64,000 nucleotides of DNA. It comes from an uncultured Bacteroidales bacterium. Lineage in GTDB: Bacteria; Bacteroidota; Bacteroidia; Bacteroidales; Bacteroidaceae. The stretch covers positions 1 to 64,000 of the forward strand of contig CACYQI010000030.1 in NCBI GenBank assembly GCA_902776455.1, in the 5' to 3' direction. Both the position numbers and the translations under genes were made by a program. Of this stretch, positions 42,296-51,800 are shown in pieces (position 1 is the stretch's first letter; every line of letters begins with the position of its first letter). The notes below the pieces were generated by a model, which made no database searches, was not told where the DNA came from, and was given only the letters and a program-made list of their open reading frames with translations.

Positions 42296-44194
42296 ATGCA
42301 ATATCGCGAGATTCTTCATAAGTATTGGGGTTACGACGACTTCCGCGGCATACAGCGCGAGGTCATCGAGAGCATTGTTGCGGGGCGCGACACGCTTGCC
42401 CTTATGCCTACGGGCGGCGGCAAGAGCATCACCTTCCAAGTGCCGGCCCTCGCCATGAAGGGCGTCTGCATCGTCTTCACGCCGCTCATCTCCCTGATGC
42501 GCGACCAGGTGGAGGCCCTCAAGCGGCACGGCATCAAGGCCGCCTACATCAACAGCCACATGGACCGCGACTCGGTGCTGACCATCCTGGAGAACGCCAT
42601 CTTCGGCGCCTACAAGTTCCTTTACGTCGCTCCCGAGCGCCTTTCCAGCCGTTTGTTCCTAAACAAATTAAGCCGCATCAAGGTGAGTTTCATCACCGTC
42701 GATGAGGCGCATTGCATCTGCCAATGGGGCTACGACTTCCGTCCCTCCTACCTCCACATCGCCGACATCCGCGACTTCTTCCCCCAAGTGCCCGTCCTTG
42801 CGCTTACCGCCACAGCAACGCCCGAGGTGGCTCGCGACATTCAGCAGCTTCTGCGATTCGCCGAGAGCAACGTCCTACAGATGAGCTTCGAGCGGAAGAA
42901 CCTGGCGTATATCGTCCGACGCGAGGACAGCATCCTCGACGGCATACTCCATGCCCTGCACTCCATCCCTGGGTCGTGCATCATCTACACACGCAGCCGC
43001 CGCAACTGCCAAACGCTTTCGGAGCAGCTGAACGAGCTGGGAGAGAATGCCACCTACTATCATGCGGGGCTGAACGGCATACAGAAGAACGAGCGACAGG
43101 AGCGTTGGCGGCGCGACGAGATACGCATCATGGTGGCAACCAACGCGTTCGGCATGGGCATCGACAAGCCCGATGTGCGCCTCGTTCTGCACGCCGACAT
43201 GCCCGACAGCGTGGAGGCTTACTTCCAGGAGGCAGGACGGGCGGGTCGCGACGGCAAGCCTGCCTACGCCATCCTCCTTACGGACGGGGGCGAGCGACGT
43301 CGAATGGCACGCCGACTGGCACAAAACTTCCCTCAACCCGACTATGTGCGCGACGTCTATGAACTGCTGGGCTGCTTCCTCGGCATTGCCGTCGGCGACG
43401 GACTGAAAGTGACGCGCGAGTTCAACATCGACGCTTTCTGCCGCACCTACAGCTACTTCCCCACGTCGCTCGTCGGTGCGCTCGACCTCCTGGACAAAGC
43501 CGGCTACATCGAGTATCGCGACGAGGACGATGCCAGCAGCCGCCTGCGCATCAACGTGCCGCGTCCCGAACTCTTCCGTGCCCTCGACAGCGACGGCGAG
43601 CGGCTCATGCTTTCCGTGCTCCGACACTATGGAGGAATCTTCGTCGATTTTGTCTTTATCGACGAGGACTTCCTGAGCAGCGACACCGGCCTGCCTGCCG
43701 ACGACATCTATCAGCTGTTGCTGAGGCTCAGTCAGCTGCACCTTGTTTCCTTTATTCCGCGTAAGCACATGCCTCGCGTCACCTTCTGTACTCGCCGCGT
43801 CGATAAGGAGGAGGTCAACCTTCCTCCGCAGGTCTATGACTTGCGCCGCAAGACTTACGTGGAGCGCATCGAGGGTATGTTGCAGTACATCGACATGGAG
43901 AGCGACTGTTGCCGCAGCCGGATGCTGCTGCGCTACTTCGGAGAGGAACCTGAAGCGGACTGCGGCATCTGCGACGTCTGCCAGCGGCGCAGGGAGTTGA
44001 TGCCTGCCGAAGATGCGGCCTCCGCCTTGCGTTCCCACATCCTCTCCCAGCTTCGTCAAGGGCCTCGCAATGCCTTCCAGCTCGACATCACAGGCTTCGA
44101 CGCCAGTCTCCTCGAGGAGGTCATCGACCGCCTGCGTGCCGAAGGGGAGATTACCTCCGACGGCTTGCTCCTGAAGGCCACGCGGCCCAATTAG
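42296..44194 (+). CDS. recQ: RecQ-family ATP-dependent DNA helicase
   Basis: A 632-residue 3'-to-5' helicase with LALMPTGGGKS (Walker A at residues 40-44), DEAH at 136-139 in VDEAHCICQWGYDFRP, SAT-like LTATATPEV, ATNAFGMGIDKPDVR and QEAGRAGRDG. The RecQ-C zinc site is visible in CCRSRMLLRYFGEEPEADCG and CGICDVC. A HRDC domain is absent, as in short Bacteroidetes RecQ proteins. The ATG at 42296 is preferred because upstream codons in the same frame translate the 22-bp array. Confidence 0.92.
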   Translation: MQYREILHKYWGYDDFRGIQREVIESIVAGRDTLALMPTGGGKSITFQVPALAMKGVCIVFTPLISLMRDQVEALKRHGIKAAYINSHMDRDSVLTILENAIFGAYKFLYVAPERLSSRLFLNKLSRIKVSFITVDEAHCICQWGYDFRPSYLHIADIRDFFPQVPVLALTATATPEVARDIQQLLRFAESNVLQMSFERKNLAYIVRREDSILDGILHALHSIPGSCIIYTRSRRNCQTLSEQLNELGENATYYHAGLNGIQKNERQERWRRDEIRIMVATNAFGMGIDKPDVRLVLHADMPDSVEAYFQEAGRAGRDGKPAYAILLTDGGERRRMARRLAQNFPQPDYVRDVYELLGCFLGIAVGDGLKVTREFNIDAFCRTYSYFPTSLVGALDLLDKAGYIEYRDEDDASSRLRINVPRPELFRALDSDGERLMLSVLRHYGGIFVDFVFIDEDFLSSDTGLPADDIYQLLLRLSQLHLVSFIPRKHMPRVTFCTRRVDKEEVNLPPQVYDLRRKTYVERIEGMLQYIDMESDCCRSRMLLRYFGEEPEADCGICDVCQRRRELMPAEDAASALRSHILSQLRQGPRNAFQLDITGFDASLLEEVIDRLRAEGEITSDGLLLKATRPN

Positions 44195-44206
44195 ATTCCT
44201 TTGCCC

Positions 44207-44352
44207 AATGAGGCTCATAGGGCTAATGAGGCCAATGAGGCCAATAGGGAGAATAGGCTCATAGGGCTAATGGGTCCAATGAGGCCAACAGGGCGAATCG
44301 GCTCATAGGGCTAATGGTGCCAATGAGGCCAATAGGGCGAATAGGCTCATAA
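44207..44352. repeat. GGGCTAATGAGGCCAATAG minisatellite, block 1
   Basis: Irregular 9-10-nt units (CTCATAGGG, CTAATGAGG, CCAATAGGG) between recQ and the opposing gene. Other blocks are at 45650-45712, 48721-48833 and 53305-53395. Confidence 0.75.
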
Positions 44353-44385
44353 GCCGTGGGGCGGGCGGCAAGCCCGCGTGCCTCG

Positions 44386-45639
44386 TCACTTCCAGCTCCG
44401 TCTTGTCTCAACCTGCATATTCCAGTTTGCTTCCGTAGGCCGGTAGATGTCTGCGTCGTGAAGGGCAGTCCAGAGCGGCCGATGACAGAGGTCTGGGCTG
44501 ATGCGCTTCTCTTTGACCCATTGGCTGACGAGGCGTGTGATGTCCGTCGGCTGCTTTTCTTTCGTGAGTTGCAGGAAGTTGCGCACGTTGTCGGTGTTGC
44601 CTTTGAAGATGGGTTCCAGCTGTTGGATCAGCTTCCGGTCGCAGTCGTCGGAGCCGTCGGAGGCTTCCTTGACGGAGATTCCGAGCTGCCGGCACAGCAG
44701 TTGCAGCAGCAATTGGAGCACGATGGCGGACAGGAGCATGAGCAGTTTTCGCTGTGGAATGCCGAGATAGAGCAGGCGGTGCATGAGTGCTCCGAACTGG
44801 TCTTTCTGATAGCAAAGGTCGGCCGGGAGCTGCATCAGGCAGTTGTCGATGGCTTTCAGCTGTCGGGCGATGGTTTCCTGCCGCTGTTCGTCGTCGAGTT
44901 CCTGCTGGTGGATGGAGCACCATCTGCTGTACATGCGTTCCGCCGCATCGCTTTGGCAGAGCTGCGTCAGATAGGTGTCCTGGAACTGCCTCATGCGTTC
45001 TTTGCTTCCCAGAGCTGTGAGCGTGCGCCTCAGCTTCGGTGCGAGAGCGCGGACATCGGCATCGTTGTGGCGGCTTACCAGCTGTCGTATCAGGCTGAGT
45101 TGCTGTTGAGTCTCGCGGCTTACATCCCATCGCGTCAGCTGCAGGATAAGGGCGAGATGCTCGAGGAGCGTCAGTCTGTTCATGCTTCCGCTGCGTTGCA
45201 ACTCTCTGAGCGCCACTTTGAGGCTGATGTCGAGGCGGCAGTCGTCGGGGTTTGTGTCGAGGAGCGGTGCGCCCGTCCAGCACCAGTTGGCCCAGATGTC
45301 GTGTGCCTCGTCGTCGGCAGGGGCGTTGGGGGTAGGGTAGTCCCCGCTGATGGAGATGTTGTAGCACAGTCCTTCGGGGTCAGTTTCTGTCACCTTTCCC
45401 ACGAGAACCGCCGTGCCCTCGTGCTGCATCATCTGCAGGACGTGTTCGAGGTCGAAGCGGCTCACCACGCCCCGAAGCGTAGTGCCTACGAGAGCGCGGA
45501 CAATGATGCCGAAGTCGTGTGTCTGTTCTGTGACGAGCAGCACCTCGGGTTTCTGCTCTTCCAGCTCAGCCATCACGGCTCGGACGTCTGCCTCTTCGCA
45601 GGCATACTGAATGCCGGTTATCTGAATGATGTTCTCCAT
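44386..45639 (-). CDS. Hypothetical protein, possible N-terminal HIRAN-like domain
   Basis: A 417-residue cytoplasmic protein. The N-terminal 100 residues (IIQITGIQYACEEADVRAVM, VLLVTEQTHDFGIIVRALVG) weakly resemble a HIRAN domain, which binds DNA ends. The rest is strongly helical with many glutamines (RETQQQLSLIRQLVSRHND, LLSAIVLQLLLQLLCRQLGI). No enzyme motif is visible. It is downstream of an S24 repressor on the same strand, separated by a minisatellite, so cotranscription with a stress regulator is possible. Confidence 0.55.
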   Translation of the reverse strand: MENIIQITGIQYACEEADVRAVMAELEEQKPEVLLVTEQTHDFGIIVRALVGTTLRGVVSRFDLEHVLQMMQHEGTAVLVGKVTETDPEGLCYNISISGDYPTPNAPADDEAHDIWANWCWTGAPLLDTNPDDCRLDISLKVALRELQRSGSMNRLTLLEHLALILQLTRWDVSRETQQQLSLIRQLVSRHNDADVRALAPKLRRTLTALGSKERMRQFQDTYLTQLCQSDAAERMYSRWCSIHQQELDDEQRQETIARQLKAIDNCLMQLPADLCYQKDQFGALMHRLLYLGIPQRKLLMLLSAIVLQLLLQLLCRQLGISVKEASDGSDDCDRKLIQQLEPIFKGNTDNVRNFLQLTKEKQPTDITRLVSQWVKEKRISPDLCHRPLWTALHDADIYRPTEANWNMQVETRRSWK

Positions 45640-45649
45640 TTTGGGTGAT

Positions 45650-45712
45650 TAATAGGGGGGGATGGGGCGAATGGGGCTAATGGGGCTAATGAGGCCTATG
45701 GGGCGAATGGTC
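45650..45712. repeat. GGGCTAATGAGGCC minisatellite, block 2
   Basis: Same family as 44207-44352, between the two minus-strand genes. Confidence 0.7.
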
Positions 45713-46442
45713 AGATATTCCTCATTATCATGATGACTCTGTAGGCGGCCCGGAAGTCGCTCTTAGCGAGTCTGCCGCCGTCGGCCAACTGGTAGTTGGG
45801 GTTTTCCGTTGAGAGGAGCAGGAAGGGCGACGTGGGTCCGGGGTCCTGCACCTTCTTTACCATGAGTCGTCCGTCGGTGGTCTGAATGAGATAAGGCTCT
45901 CCTTGTCGGAACTCTTCGTAGCGTCCGAGCGCTTCTCCCACGCCCACATAGTCGCCGTCCTGAATGCGTGGCAACATGCTGTCGCCGTGGCATTGGAACA
46001 CATACTTGATGTCCTTTCGCGGCATCTGCACGGGCACCAGCCCTTCTCTTGCTTCCGTCTGCGGTCCGTCGCCGAGGCTTGGCTGCAGTCCCGTCACGAG
46101 GTAGGCCGACGCGTTGCCTTGCGGCGTGCCGTCCGCATAGTGGCTCTCGCTCTTGCGGAGCGTGTCGTTGTCGATGCCGAGGGCCAGCGAGTCGTCGGTT
46201 TCCTCGTCGTCATCGGGGAGCGGCAACGGTCCGGACGAGAGTGGTGTGCTGCCCCCTCGAAGCCATTCGCGGTCGATTTCGGGGAATCGCGCCATGATGG
46301 CATCGATGCCTCGCCGAGGGATGCGGTCGCGATAGACCCAGTTGTTGACGGCTTGCGGCGTGACGCCAATCATGTCGGCCAAGTGAGAGCGGTTGCGGCA
46401 ATAGCGTTCCACCAGTATTCCTATCTTTTCTTCTACGCTCAT
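45711..46442 (-). CDS. S24-family transcriptional repressor (LexA/CI-like)
   Basis: A 243-residue protein with an N-terminal helix-turn-helix (SHLADMIGVTPQAVNNWVYR, residues 19-38) and a C-terminal S24 peptidase domain. The nucleophile is S155 in CHGDSMLPRI, and the general-base lysine is K196 or K197 in LMVKKV. An acidic linker (about 70-130) carries the expected self-cleavage region, but no clear Ala-Gly or Cys-Gly bond was found. It is probably a DNA-damage or stress repressor that also controls its own promoter, given the direct repeats upstream. Confidence 0.85.
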   Translation of the reverse strand: MSVEEKIGILVERYCRNRSHLADMIGVTPQAVNNWVYRDRIPRRGIDAIMARFPEIDREWLRGGSTPLSSGPLPLPDDDEETDDSLALGIDNDTLRKSESHYADGTPQGNASAYLVTGLQPSLGDGPQTEAREGLVPVQMPRKDIKYVFQCHGDSMLPRIQDGDYVGVGEALGRYEEFRQGEPYLIQTTDGRLMVKKVQDPGPTSPFLLLSTENPNYQLADGGRLAKSDFRAAYRVIMIMRNI

Positions 46443-46468
46443 GTGCTATGTTTTTACGTTTTCGATTG

Positions 46469-46499
46469 CAAATTTAAAACAAAAACACAAAACGCGCAA
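46469..46499 (-). promoter_or_regulatory. Promoter of the S24 repressor gene
   Basis: On the minus strand TTG (46497-46499) is followed after 20 nt by TAAATTTG (46469-46476), ending 26 nt before the ATG. Confidence 0.7.
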
Positions 46500-46512
46500 G
46501 AATTTGGCGAAT

Positions 46513-46563
46513 TATTTTAAACAAAAGGTGCGAAAACGCATATTTTTAACACAAAAGGTGCAA
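46513..46563 (-). promoter_or_regulatory. Operator-like direct repeats
   Basis: Two copies of TTTTAAACAAAAGGTGCGA type (46513-46532 and 46542-46563), spaced about 30 bp, just upstream of the repressor's -33 element. A third weaker copy overlaps the promoter (46470-46499). Confidence 0.5.
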
Positions 46564-46652
46564 GGGAGTACTGAATATAATAATGGAAGAAATAGATAGA
46601 AGTTAAAAAGGGCGCAAGCCTCGGTGGTAGGTGCTGTTAGCATCCGTTCTGG

Positions 46653-46759
46653 CGGATTTGTAATCCGACAGGACAGCGTGTAAGCATTTGTAATGCCTTC
46701 AACGAATGTGGGGATTGTAAATCCCTAAACTCCATACGAGCGGATTTCAAATCCGCTCG
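46653..46759. repeat. Four consecutive short palindromes
   Basis: CGGATTTGTAATCCG (46653-46667), GCATTTGTAATGC (46684-46696), GGGATTGTAAATCCC (46711-46725) and CGAGCGGATTTCAAATCCGC (from 46737, full dyad to 46759). They share a TTTGTAA-like centre. Palindromes of this type accompany REP-associated tyrosine transposases in Bacteroidetes; no such gene is here. Confidence 0.7.
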
Positions 46760-46781
46760 AACAAGGGAACAATTATAATAA

Positions 46782-47002
46782 TGTCCCCACCCCTACCCCC
46801 TCCCCTTCGAGGGGAGGGGAAAGGAAGCCCACCCCTAAGCCCTCCACAGCCTCTCCTAAATCCTCCCCTAAAGGGAAAAGCCCCCTCCCGTCCTCCCCAA
46901 AGGGAGGGGAACCGCTGGCGTAGCTTTTCTGTGCTTTCTGTGCTTTCCGTGTGAGATAGACCCCACCCCTAACCCCTCCCCTTCGAGGGGAGGGGAAGGG
47001 AG
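46782..47002. repeat. C-rich hairpin repeats, several copies
   Basis: At least four units of CCCTCCCCTTCGAGGGGAGG type in series. Confidence 0.65.
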
Positions 47003-47009
47003 CGGTGGA

Positions 47010-47376
47010 GAAATGTCAGAACTTTTCGCAACGAGACGCGATTTAAGGCCCTCTTTTTGCTTCTGTGGCACTTTGGTCCACCGAAGACAAAAGAAGGCCT
47101 TATTTTTAATCGCTGCTGGTAATCAACGACTTACAAAGGGGCGATTTTTGAAGTGAAGTTAAGAAAGTGTTAGGTCGGCACAGAGCGCCGACAAACGGAA
47201 CAAAGATTTGAGTTGAAAATGGAGAGTTGAGAGGGGAAAGTTAACGTGGAGGAAAAAGCAGCACAACGTGGAGAGTTGGCCAACACTCCGTGGAGAATCA
47301 GAAAACATGCCACAGAGCATTGGCCTTTTCGCCACGATGAGCGGCCAAATACTGTCGTGGTTTTTCGGGACTGAAC
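47010..47376 (+). repeat. 365-bp dispersed repeat, copy B
   Basis: Colinear with copy A at 32055-32420. Its hairpin (47174-47192, GTCGGC/GCCGAC) keeps the stem while the loop sequence differs, and the 22-bp-unit segment is diverged. It starts right after a C-rich repeat. Confidence 0.8.
47243..47345. repeat. 22-bp dyad array, locus 8, degenerate
   Basis: AACGTGGAGAGTTGGCCAAC and CACTCCGTGGAG-type units inside copy B of the 365-bp repeat. Confidence 0.6.
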
Positions 47377-47449
47377 CCTGCCTCTCGAAATCATCCGCCT
47401 GCCAGGAAGTCGGGGAAATCCTTGACTATTTCCTTCGACAAACAGGTTA

Positions 47450-47642
47450 CAGACCCCACCCCTAACCCCTCCCCTTGAAGGGGAGGGGAACCGCGGCAGA
47501 ACATCTTTATTAATAAGCAGATTGGTACGCAGACGTCTCGTCTGCGGTCTGGGCCATAGGCTAAACGCCCTCGAACCTTGGCGGGAAGGGTCCCAAGTGC
47601 CCTCTCCCCTCCCTTTTAAGGGGAGGGGATGGGGGTGGGGTG
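47450..47642. repeat. C-rich hairpin repeats
   Basis: Copies at 47450-47492 and 47598-47642 flanking an unrecognised stretch of about 100 bp. Confidence 0.6.
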
Positions 47643-47792
47643 TGTAGTCAGACTGCTTTCGTTGGCTGACAGACCCTCTTTTTGCCGCAAAAAAGAGGCC
47701 CCGAGCGCTTCCGACCTCGTTTCTGCCCCTAAAGATATGCGTGCTCCCCACATTTTTTATGGGCCGACGACGCATATCTCAAAAATTTTATA

Positions 47793-47800
47793 TAACTTTG
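47793..47800 (+). promoter_or_regulatory. -7 box for the PfkB kinase gene
   Basis: TAACTTTG, 17 nt before the ATG at 47818. The upstream -33 is weak. Confidence 0.55.
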
Positions 47801-47817
47801 CACAGCAAGAGCATAAC

Positions 47818-48768
47818 ATGGAGCAGAACAGAAAAATCATCGGGGTGGGGGAGACCATCCTCGACATCCTCTTTCGTGACGGGCAGCCGGTGGCTGCCGT
47901 ACCAGGTGGCAGCAGCTTCAACAGCATCATCAGCGTTGGGCGAGCCGGTGTGCCGTGTACCTTCGTAGGCTACACGGGCGCGGACATCGTAGGCCGGCAG
48001 ACGGCCGACTTCCTGCGGCGTAACGGCGTCGGCACGGAGCATTTCCAGCTGCGCGAAGGCGAGAAGAGTGCCGTGAGCCTTGCCTTCCTTGGTGCCAACG
48101 GCGATGCCTCCTATTCCTTCTACAAAGAGCCGCCCCACATGGCTCCCGCTTGGTCGTTGCCCCAGTTGTCGCAGGGCGACGTCATGCTCTACGGCTCCTA
48201 CTATGCGGCCTGTGCAGGCATGCGTCCCCTCATCACCGAGCTACAGGAGCGTGCAGCCGTAGCCGGAGCCATCGTCTATTACGACCTCAACTTCCGCCCC
48301 AATCATAGGGACGAGCTGGACAAGCTGTCGTCAGCCATCCAGGAGAACCTGCGGAGGAGCACCATCATGCGCGGCAGTACCGACGACATCGAAGTGGTGT
48401 TCGCCTCGCGCGACGCGCGTGATATATATAAAAGGTACATCGGTCCCTCCTGCCCCTACTTCCTCTGCACGTCCGGCGCAGGGCTGATCAGCGTCTGCAC
48501 CCCTTCGGGAAGCTTCGACATCGAGGCCCCTCGCGTCGAGAAGATAGTGAGCACCGTAGGCGCAGGCGACAGCTTCAACGCCGGTTTCGCCTGTGCCCTC
48601 ATCTGGGAAGGCATCCGGCGCGACGACCTGCCCGCCTTGCCGCGCGACGTTTGGCAACGCCTCGTCGGCACCGCCTGCCGCTTTGCCGCAGAAACATGCT
48701 GTAGTCAAGAGAATTACATAAAACCCCATAAACCCCATGAGTCCAATAAGCCCCATGGGCCTCATTAG
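47818..48768 (+). CDS. PfkB-family carbohydrate kinase
   Basis: A 316-residue ribokinase-type sugar kinase. It has IIGVGETILDILFRDG, the substrate-site VPGGSSFNSIISVGRAG, YDLNFRPN and the ATP/catalytic motif VSTVGAGDSFNAGF with the base Asp. Fructokinase is the most common activity in the group, but the sugar cannot be fixed from sequence. The C-terminus (IKPHKPHESNKPHGPH) is translated from the ATGGGGCCTCAT-type minisatellite that follows, so it is probably a recent addition. The ATG at 47818 is preferred to an upstream extension over repeats. Confidence 0.88.
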   Translation: MEQNRKIIGVGETILDILFRDGQPVAAVPGGSSFNSIISVGRAGVPCTFVGYTGADIVGRQTADFLRRNGVGTEHFQLREGEKSAVSLAFLGANGDASYSFYKEPPHMAPAWSLPQLSQGDVMLYGSYYAACAGMRPLITELQERAAVAGAIVYYDLNFRPNHRDELDKLSSAIQENLRRSTIMRGSTDDIEVVFASRDARDIYKRYIGPSCPYFLCTSGAGLISVCTPSGSFDIEAPRVEKIVSTVGAGDSFNAGFACALIWEGIRRDDLPALPRDVWQRLVGTACRFAAETCCSQENYIKPHKPHESNKPHGPH

Positions 48769-48833
48769 CCCTATGCGCCTCATAAGCCCTATAGGCCCCA
48801 TGCGCCTTATTAGCCTCATTAGCCCTAATTAAC
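48721..48833. repeat. GGGCTAATGAGGCC minisatellite, block 3
   Basis: Opposite orientation to blocks 1 and 2 (CCTCATTAGCCCTATGCGCC). It encodes the histidine/proline tail of the PfkB protein and ends just before the beta-galactosidase start codon. Confidence 0.75.
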
Positions 48834-48836
48834 CTT

Positions 48837-51800
48837 ATGAAAAACCTCCTCACAACCCTTTTCCTTTCCGCACTTGCCTTGAGTGCCAGTGCCGAAGCAG
48901 TCCTCGACGGCTTTCTCTACGGACAAGTAGAGTCGCCCGACGGCACCGAGTGGCAAAGCCCCGACAAGCTCGCGCTCAACAAGTTGCAGCCGCGTGCCCA
49001 CATATTCCCCTTTGCCGATGCCGGTGCCGCGCGCCGCGTCCTGCCCGAAGGCAGCAAGTACTACCTGAGCCTCGACGGCACTTGGAAGTTCCACTGGAGC
49101 GCTAATCCCGACCAACGGCCAAAGGGATTTGCCAACCCTATGTTCAGCGTCTCCTCTTGGGACGATATAGAAGTGCCCGGATGCTGGAATGTGCAAGGCC
49201 TCGGCAAGCACGGCGAGATGAAGTACGGCGTGCCCATCTACGTCAACCAGCCCGTCATCTTCTACCACGAAGTGAAGGCCGGCGACTGGCGCGGCGGCGT
49301 GATGCGAGAGCCGAAGGACAAGCAATGGACCACCTATGCCTACCGCAACGAGGTGGGCAGCTACCGGCGCAACTTCACCGTGCCCGTCGATTGGCTCGAC
49401 CGTCAAGTGGTCATCAACTTCGACGGCGTGGACAGCTTCTTCTATCTCTGGGTCAACGGCCACTACGTCGGCTTCAGCAAGAACAGCCGCAACACGGCCA
49501 GCTTCGACATCACCCCCTTTCTGCACGTCGGCGCAAACTGCCTCGCCGTGGAAGTCTATCGCAGTAGCGACGGCTCGTTCCTCGAGGCGCAGGACATGTT
49601 CCGCTTGCCCGGCATCTTCCGCAGCACGTACCTCACCTCCTTCCCCAAGGTTCAGGTGAACGACCTCTCTGTGCGTACCGTCGAACTCGGCGGCGGGAGC
49701 GGGGCCATCATCCGCATCGACCGCAAGCTCAAGAACATGACGCAGAAGGTGCTGAAGGGTTTGACGATGACCTACAGCGTGTATCCCGTCGGCCTCTACT
49801 CCGATGCGACGGGCGACTCGGTGCGTAGCGTCACGGCCCACGTCGTGCCCATCGCAAAGGAAGCCAACGCGTTGGCTCAGACATTTGTCAACATCAGGGA
49901 GCCGCTCCTCTGGAGTGCCGAGACGCCCTACCGCTATGTCCTCGTGGCCGAACTCAAGGACAAGAAGGGTCAGCTCCTTGACTGCACATCCACCTTCTTC
50001 GGCATCCGCACCGTCGAGATACGTGATACGGAAGCCAGCGACGATGAGTTCGGACTCTCCGGCCGCTACTTCTATGTCAACGGACAGCCCGTCAAGTTGA
50101 AGGGCGTAAACCGCCACGAGACCAATCCCACCACGGGCCACGCCATCACGCGGCAGCAGATGCAGGACGAAGTGATGCTCATGAAGCGCGGCAACATCAA
50201 CCATGTCCGCCTCTCGCACTACAGCAACGATCCTTACTTCTACTATCTTGCCGACAAGTACGGCCTGTACCTCGAGGACGAGGCCAACATCGAAAGCCAC
50301 GAATACTATTACGGCGAAGCCTCCCTCTCCCATCCGATAGAGTGGCGGGCCGCGCATGTGGCTCGTGTCATGGAAGCAGCGAAAGCCCACATCAACAGCC
50401 CCAGCATCGTCATTTGGAGCCTGGGGAACGAGGCAGGGCCTGGAGAAAACTTCAAAGCAGCATACGATGCCCTCAAAGCCTTCGATGAGAGTCGGCCCGT
50501 GCAGTACGAGAGGAACAACGACATCGTTGACATGGGGTCGAATCAGTACCCGTCGGTCGATTGGGTTCGACAGGCCGTCAAGGGAGACGCACAAGGCATC
50601 AAGTACCCCTACCACATTTCGGAATACGCCCATTCTATGGGTAATTCGCTCGGCAACCTTGCCGACTACTGGGAAGCCATCGAGAGTACCAACTTCTTCT
50701 GCGGTGCAGCGATATGGGATTGGGTTGACCAGGCCATCGACACCTACACGCCGGAGGGTACCAAGTACTACGGCTATGGCGGCGACCACGGCGACTGGCC
50801 CAACGACGGAATGTTCTGTATGAACGGCATTTTGCTACCCGACTTCAGCCCGAAACCCCAGTACTATGAGGTGAAGAAGGTCTATCAGAACGTTGGCGTA
50901 ACGTTGAACGGAATCAAGGACAGCGAGAAGGGGAAGATAGCAGACTTCACCATCTTCAACAAGAACTACTTCGAGCCGATCTACCGCAACACGTACGACA
51001 TCGTGGCGTGCCTCGTTAAGGACGATGACCGTTCGCTGCTACTGCCCTGTAGAGATGGAGTACGGCGGCGAGTACTTCCTGAACATTGAGTTCCGGCTGA
51101 AGGAGGACATGCCGTGGGCCAAGAAGGGCTACGTGCAGATGGCCGAGCAGCTGGTGCTTGCCGATGTCAGCAAGTACGCTGAGATACCTTCCTACAGGAA
51201 AGGCGGGCTGAAGCTCGAGAACAAGGGCGGGAAGTTCATCGTAGGCGGCAAGGACTTCACCCTCACCTTCGACAACGCGACCGGCAGCCTGTGCGGAATG
51301 CAGCGCGGAGGCAAGACCGTCTTCCAGAATGCGCCGCTGCTGCTGTCGGCCTTCCGTGCTCCGGTCGATAACGACAACTGGGCCAGAGACCAATGGTTCA
51401 AGCAGGGACTCTACGACCTGCAGCACAAAGTTCAGGGCGAGCCTGTGGTCGTCAGGAATGAAGACGGGCCGGTGGTCATCACCTATACAGTAGTGAGCAA
51501 AGCCAAAGGCCGCGGCGGCGCCAAGCATCGCCCGGGCAAGGCCGGACAGCCCTACGAGTCGGTTGCCGAAGCAACAGGCGAGGGCGAGACAGTCAGCTTC
51601 ACGACAAGGCAGACATACAAGGTCTATCCCGACGGAACGGTAGTGCTGGCGAGCAGCATCATCACGAGCGATCCCGACCTGCCGTTGCCTCGTCTGGGCT
51701 ACGAGATAAAGCTCCCGAGCCGATTCGACCAGTACAGTTACTACGGACGGGGTCCTTTGAACAACTACAACGACCGCAAGACCGGCTCCTTCATCGGGCT

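Larger units (their letters stand above)
46443..47817. other. 1.4-kb gene-free stretch full of repeats
   Basis: Contains the repressor promoter and operator-like repeats, four consecutive palindromes, C-rich repeats and copy B of the 365-bp element. Open frames here are short and cover repeats. Confidence 0.65.

Noticed and set aside
48825..50789. Minus-strand frame opposite the beta-galactosidase
   Set aside because: Composition-driven shadow without recognisable domains.
51020..51070. Programmed frameshift in the beta-galactosidase
   Set aside because: No slippery heptamer or following stem was seen, so mutation or sequencing error is more likely.
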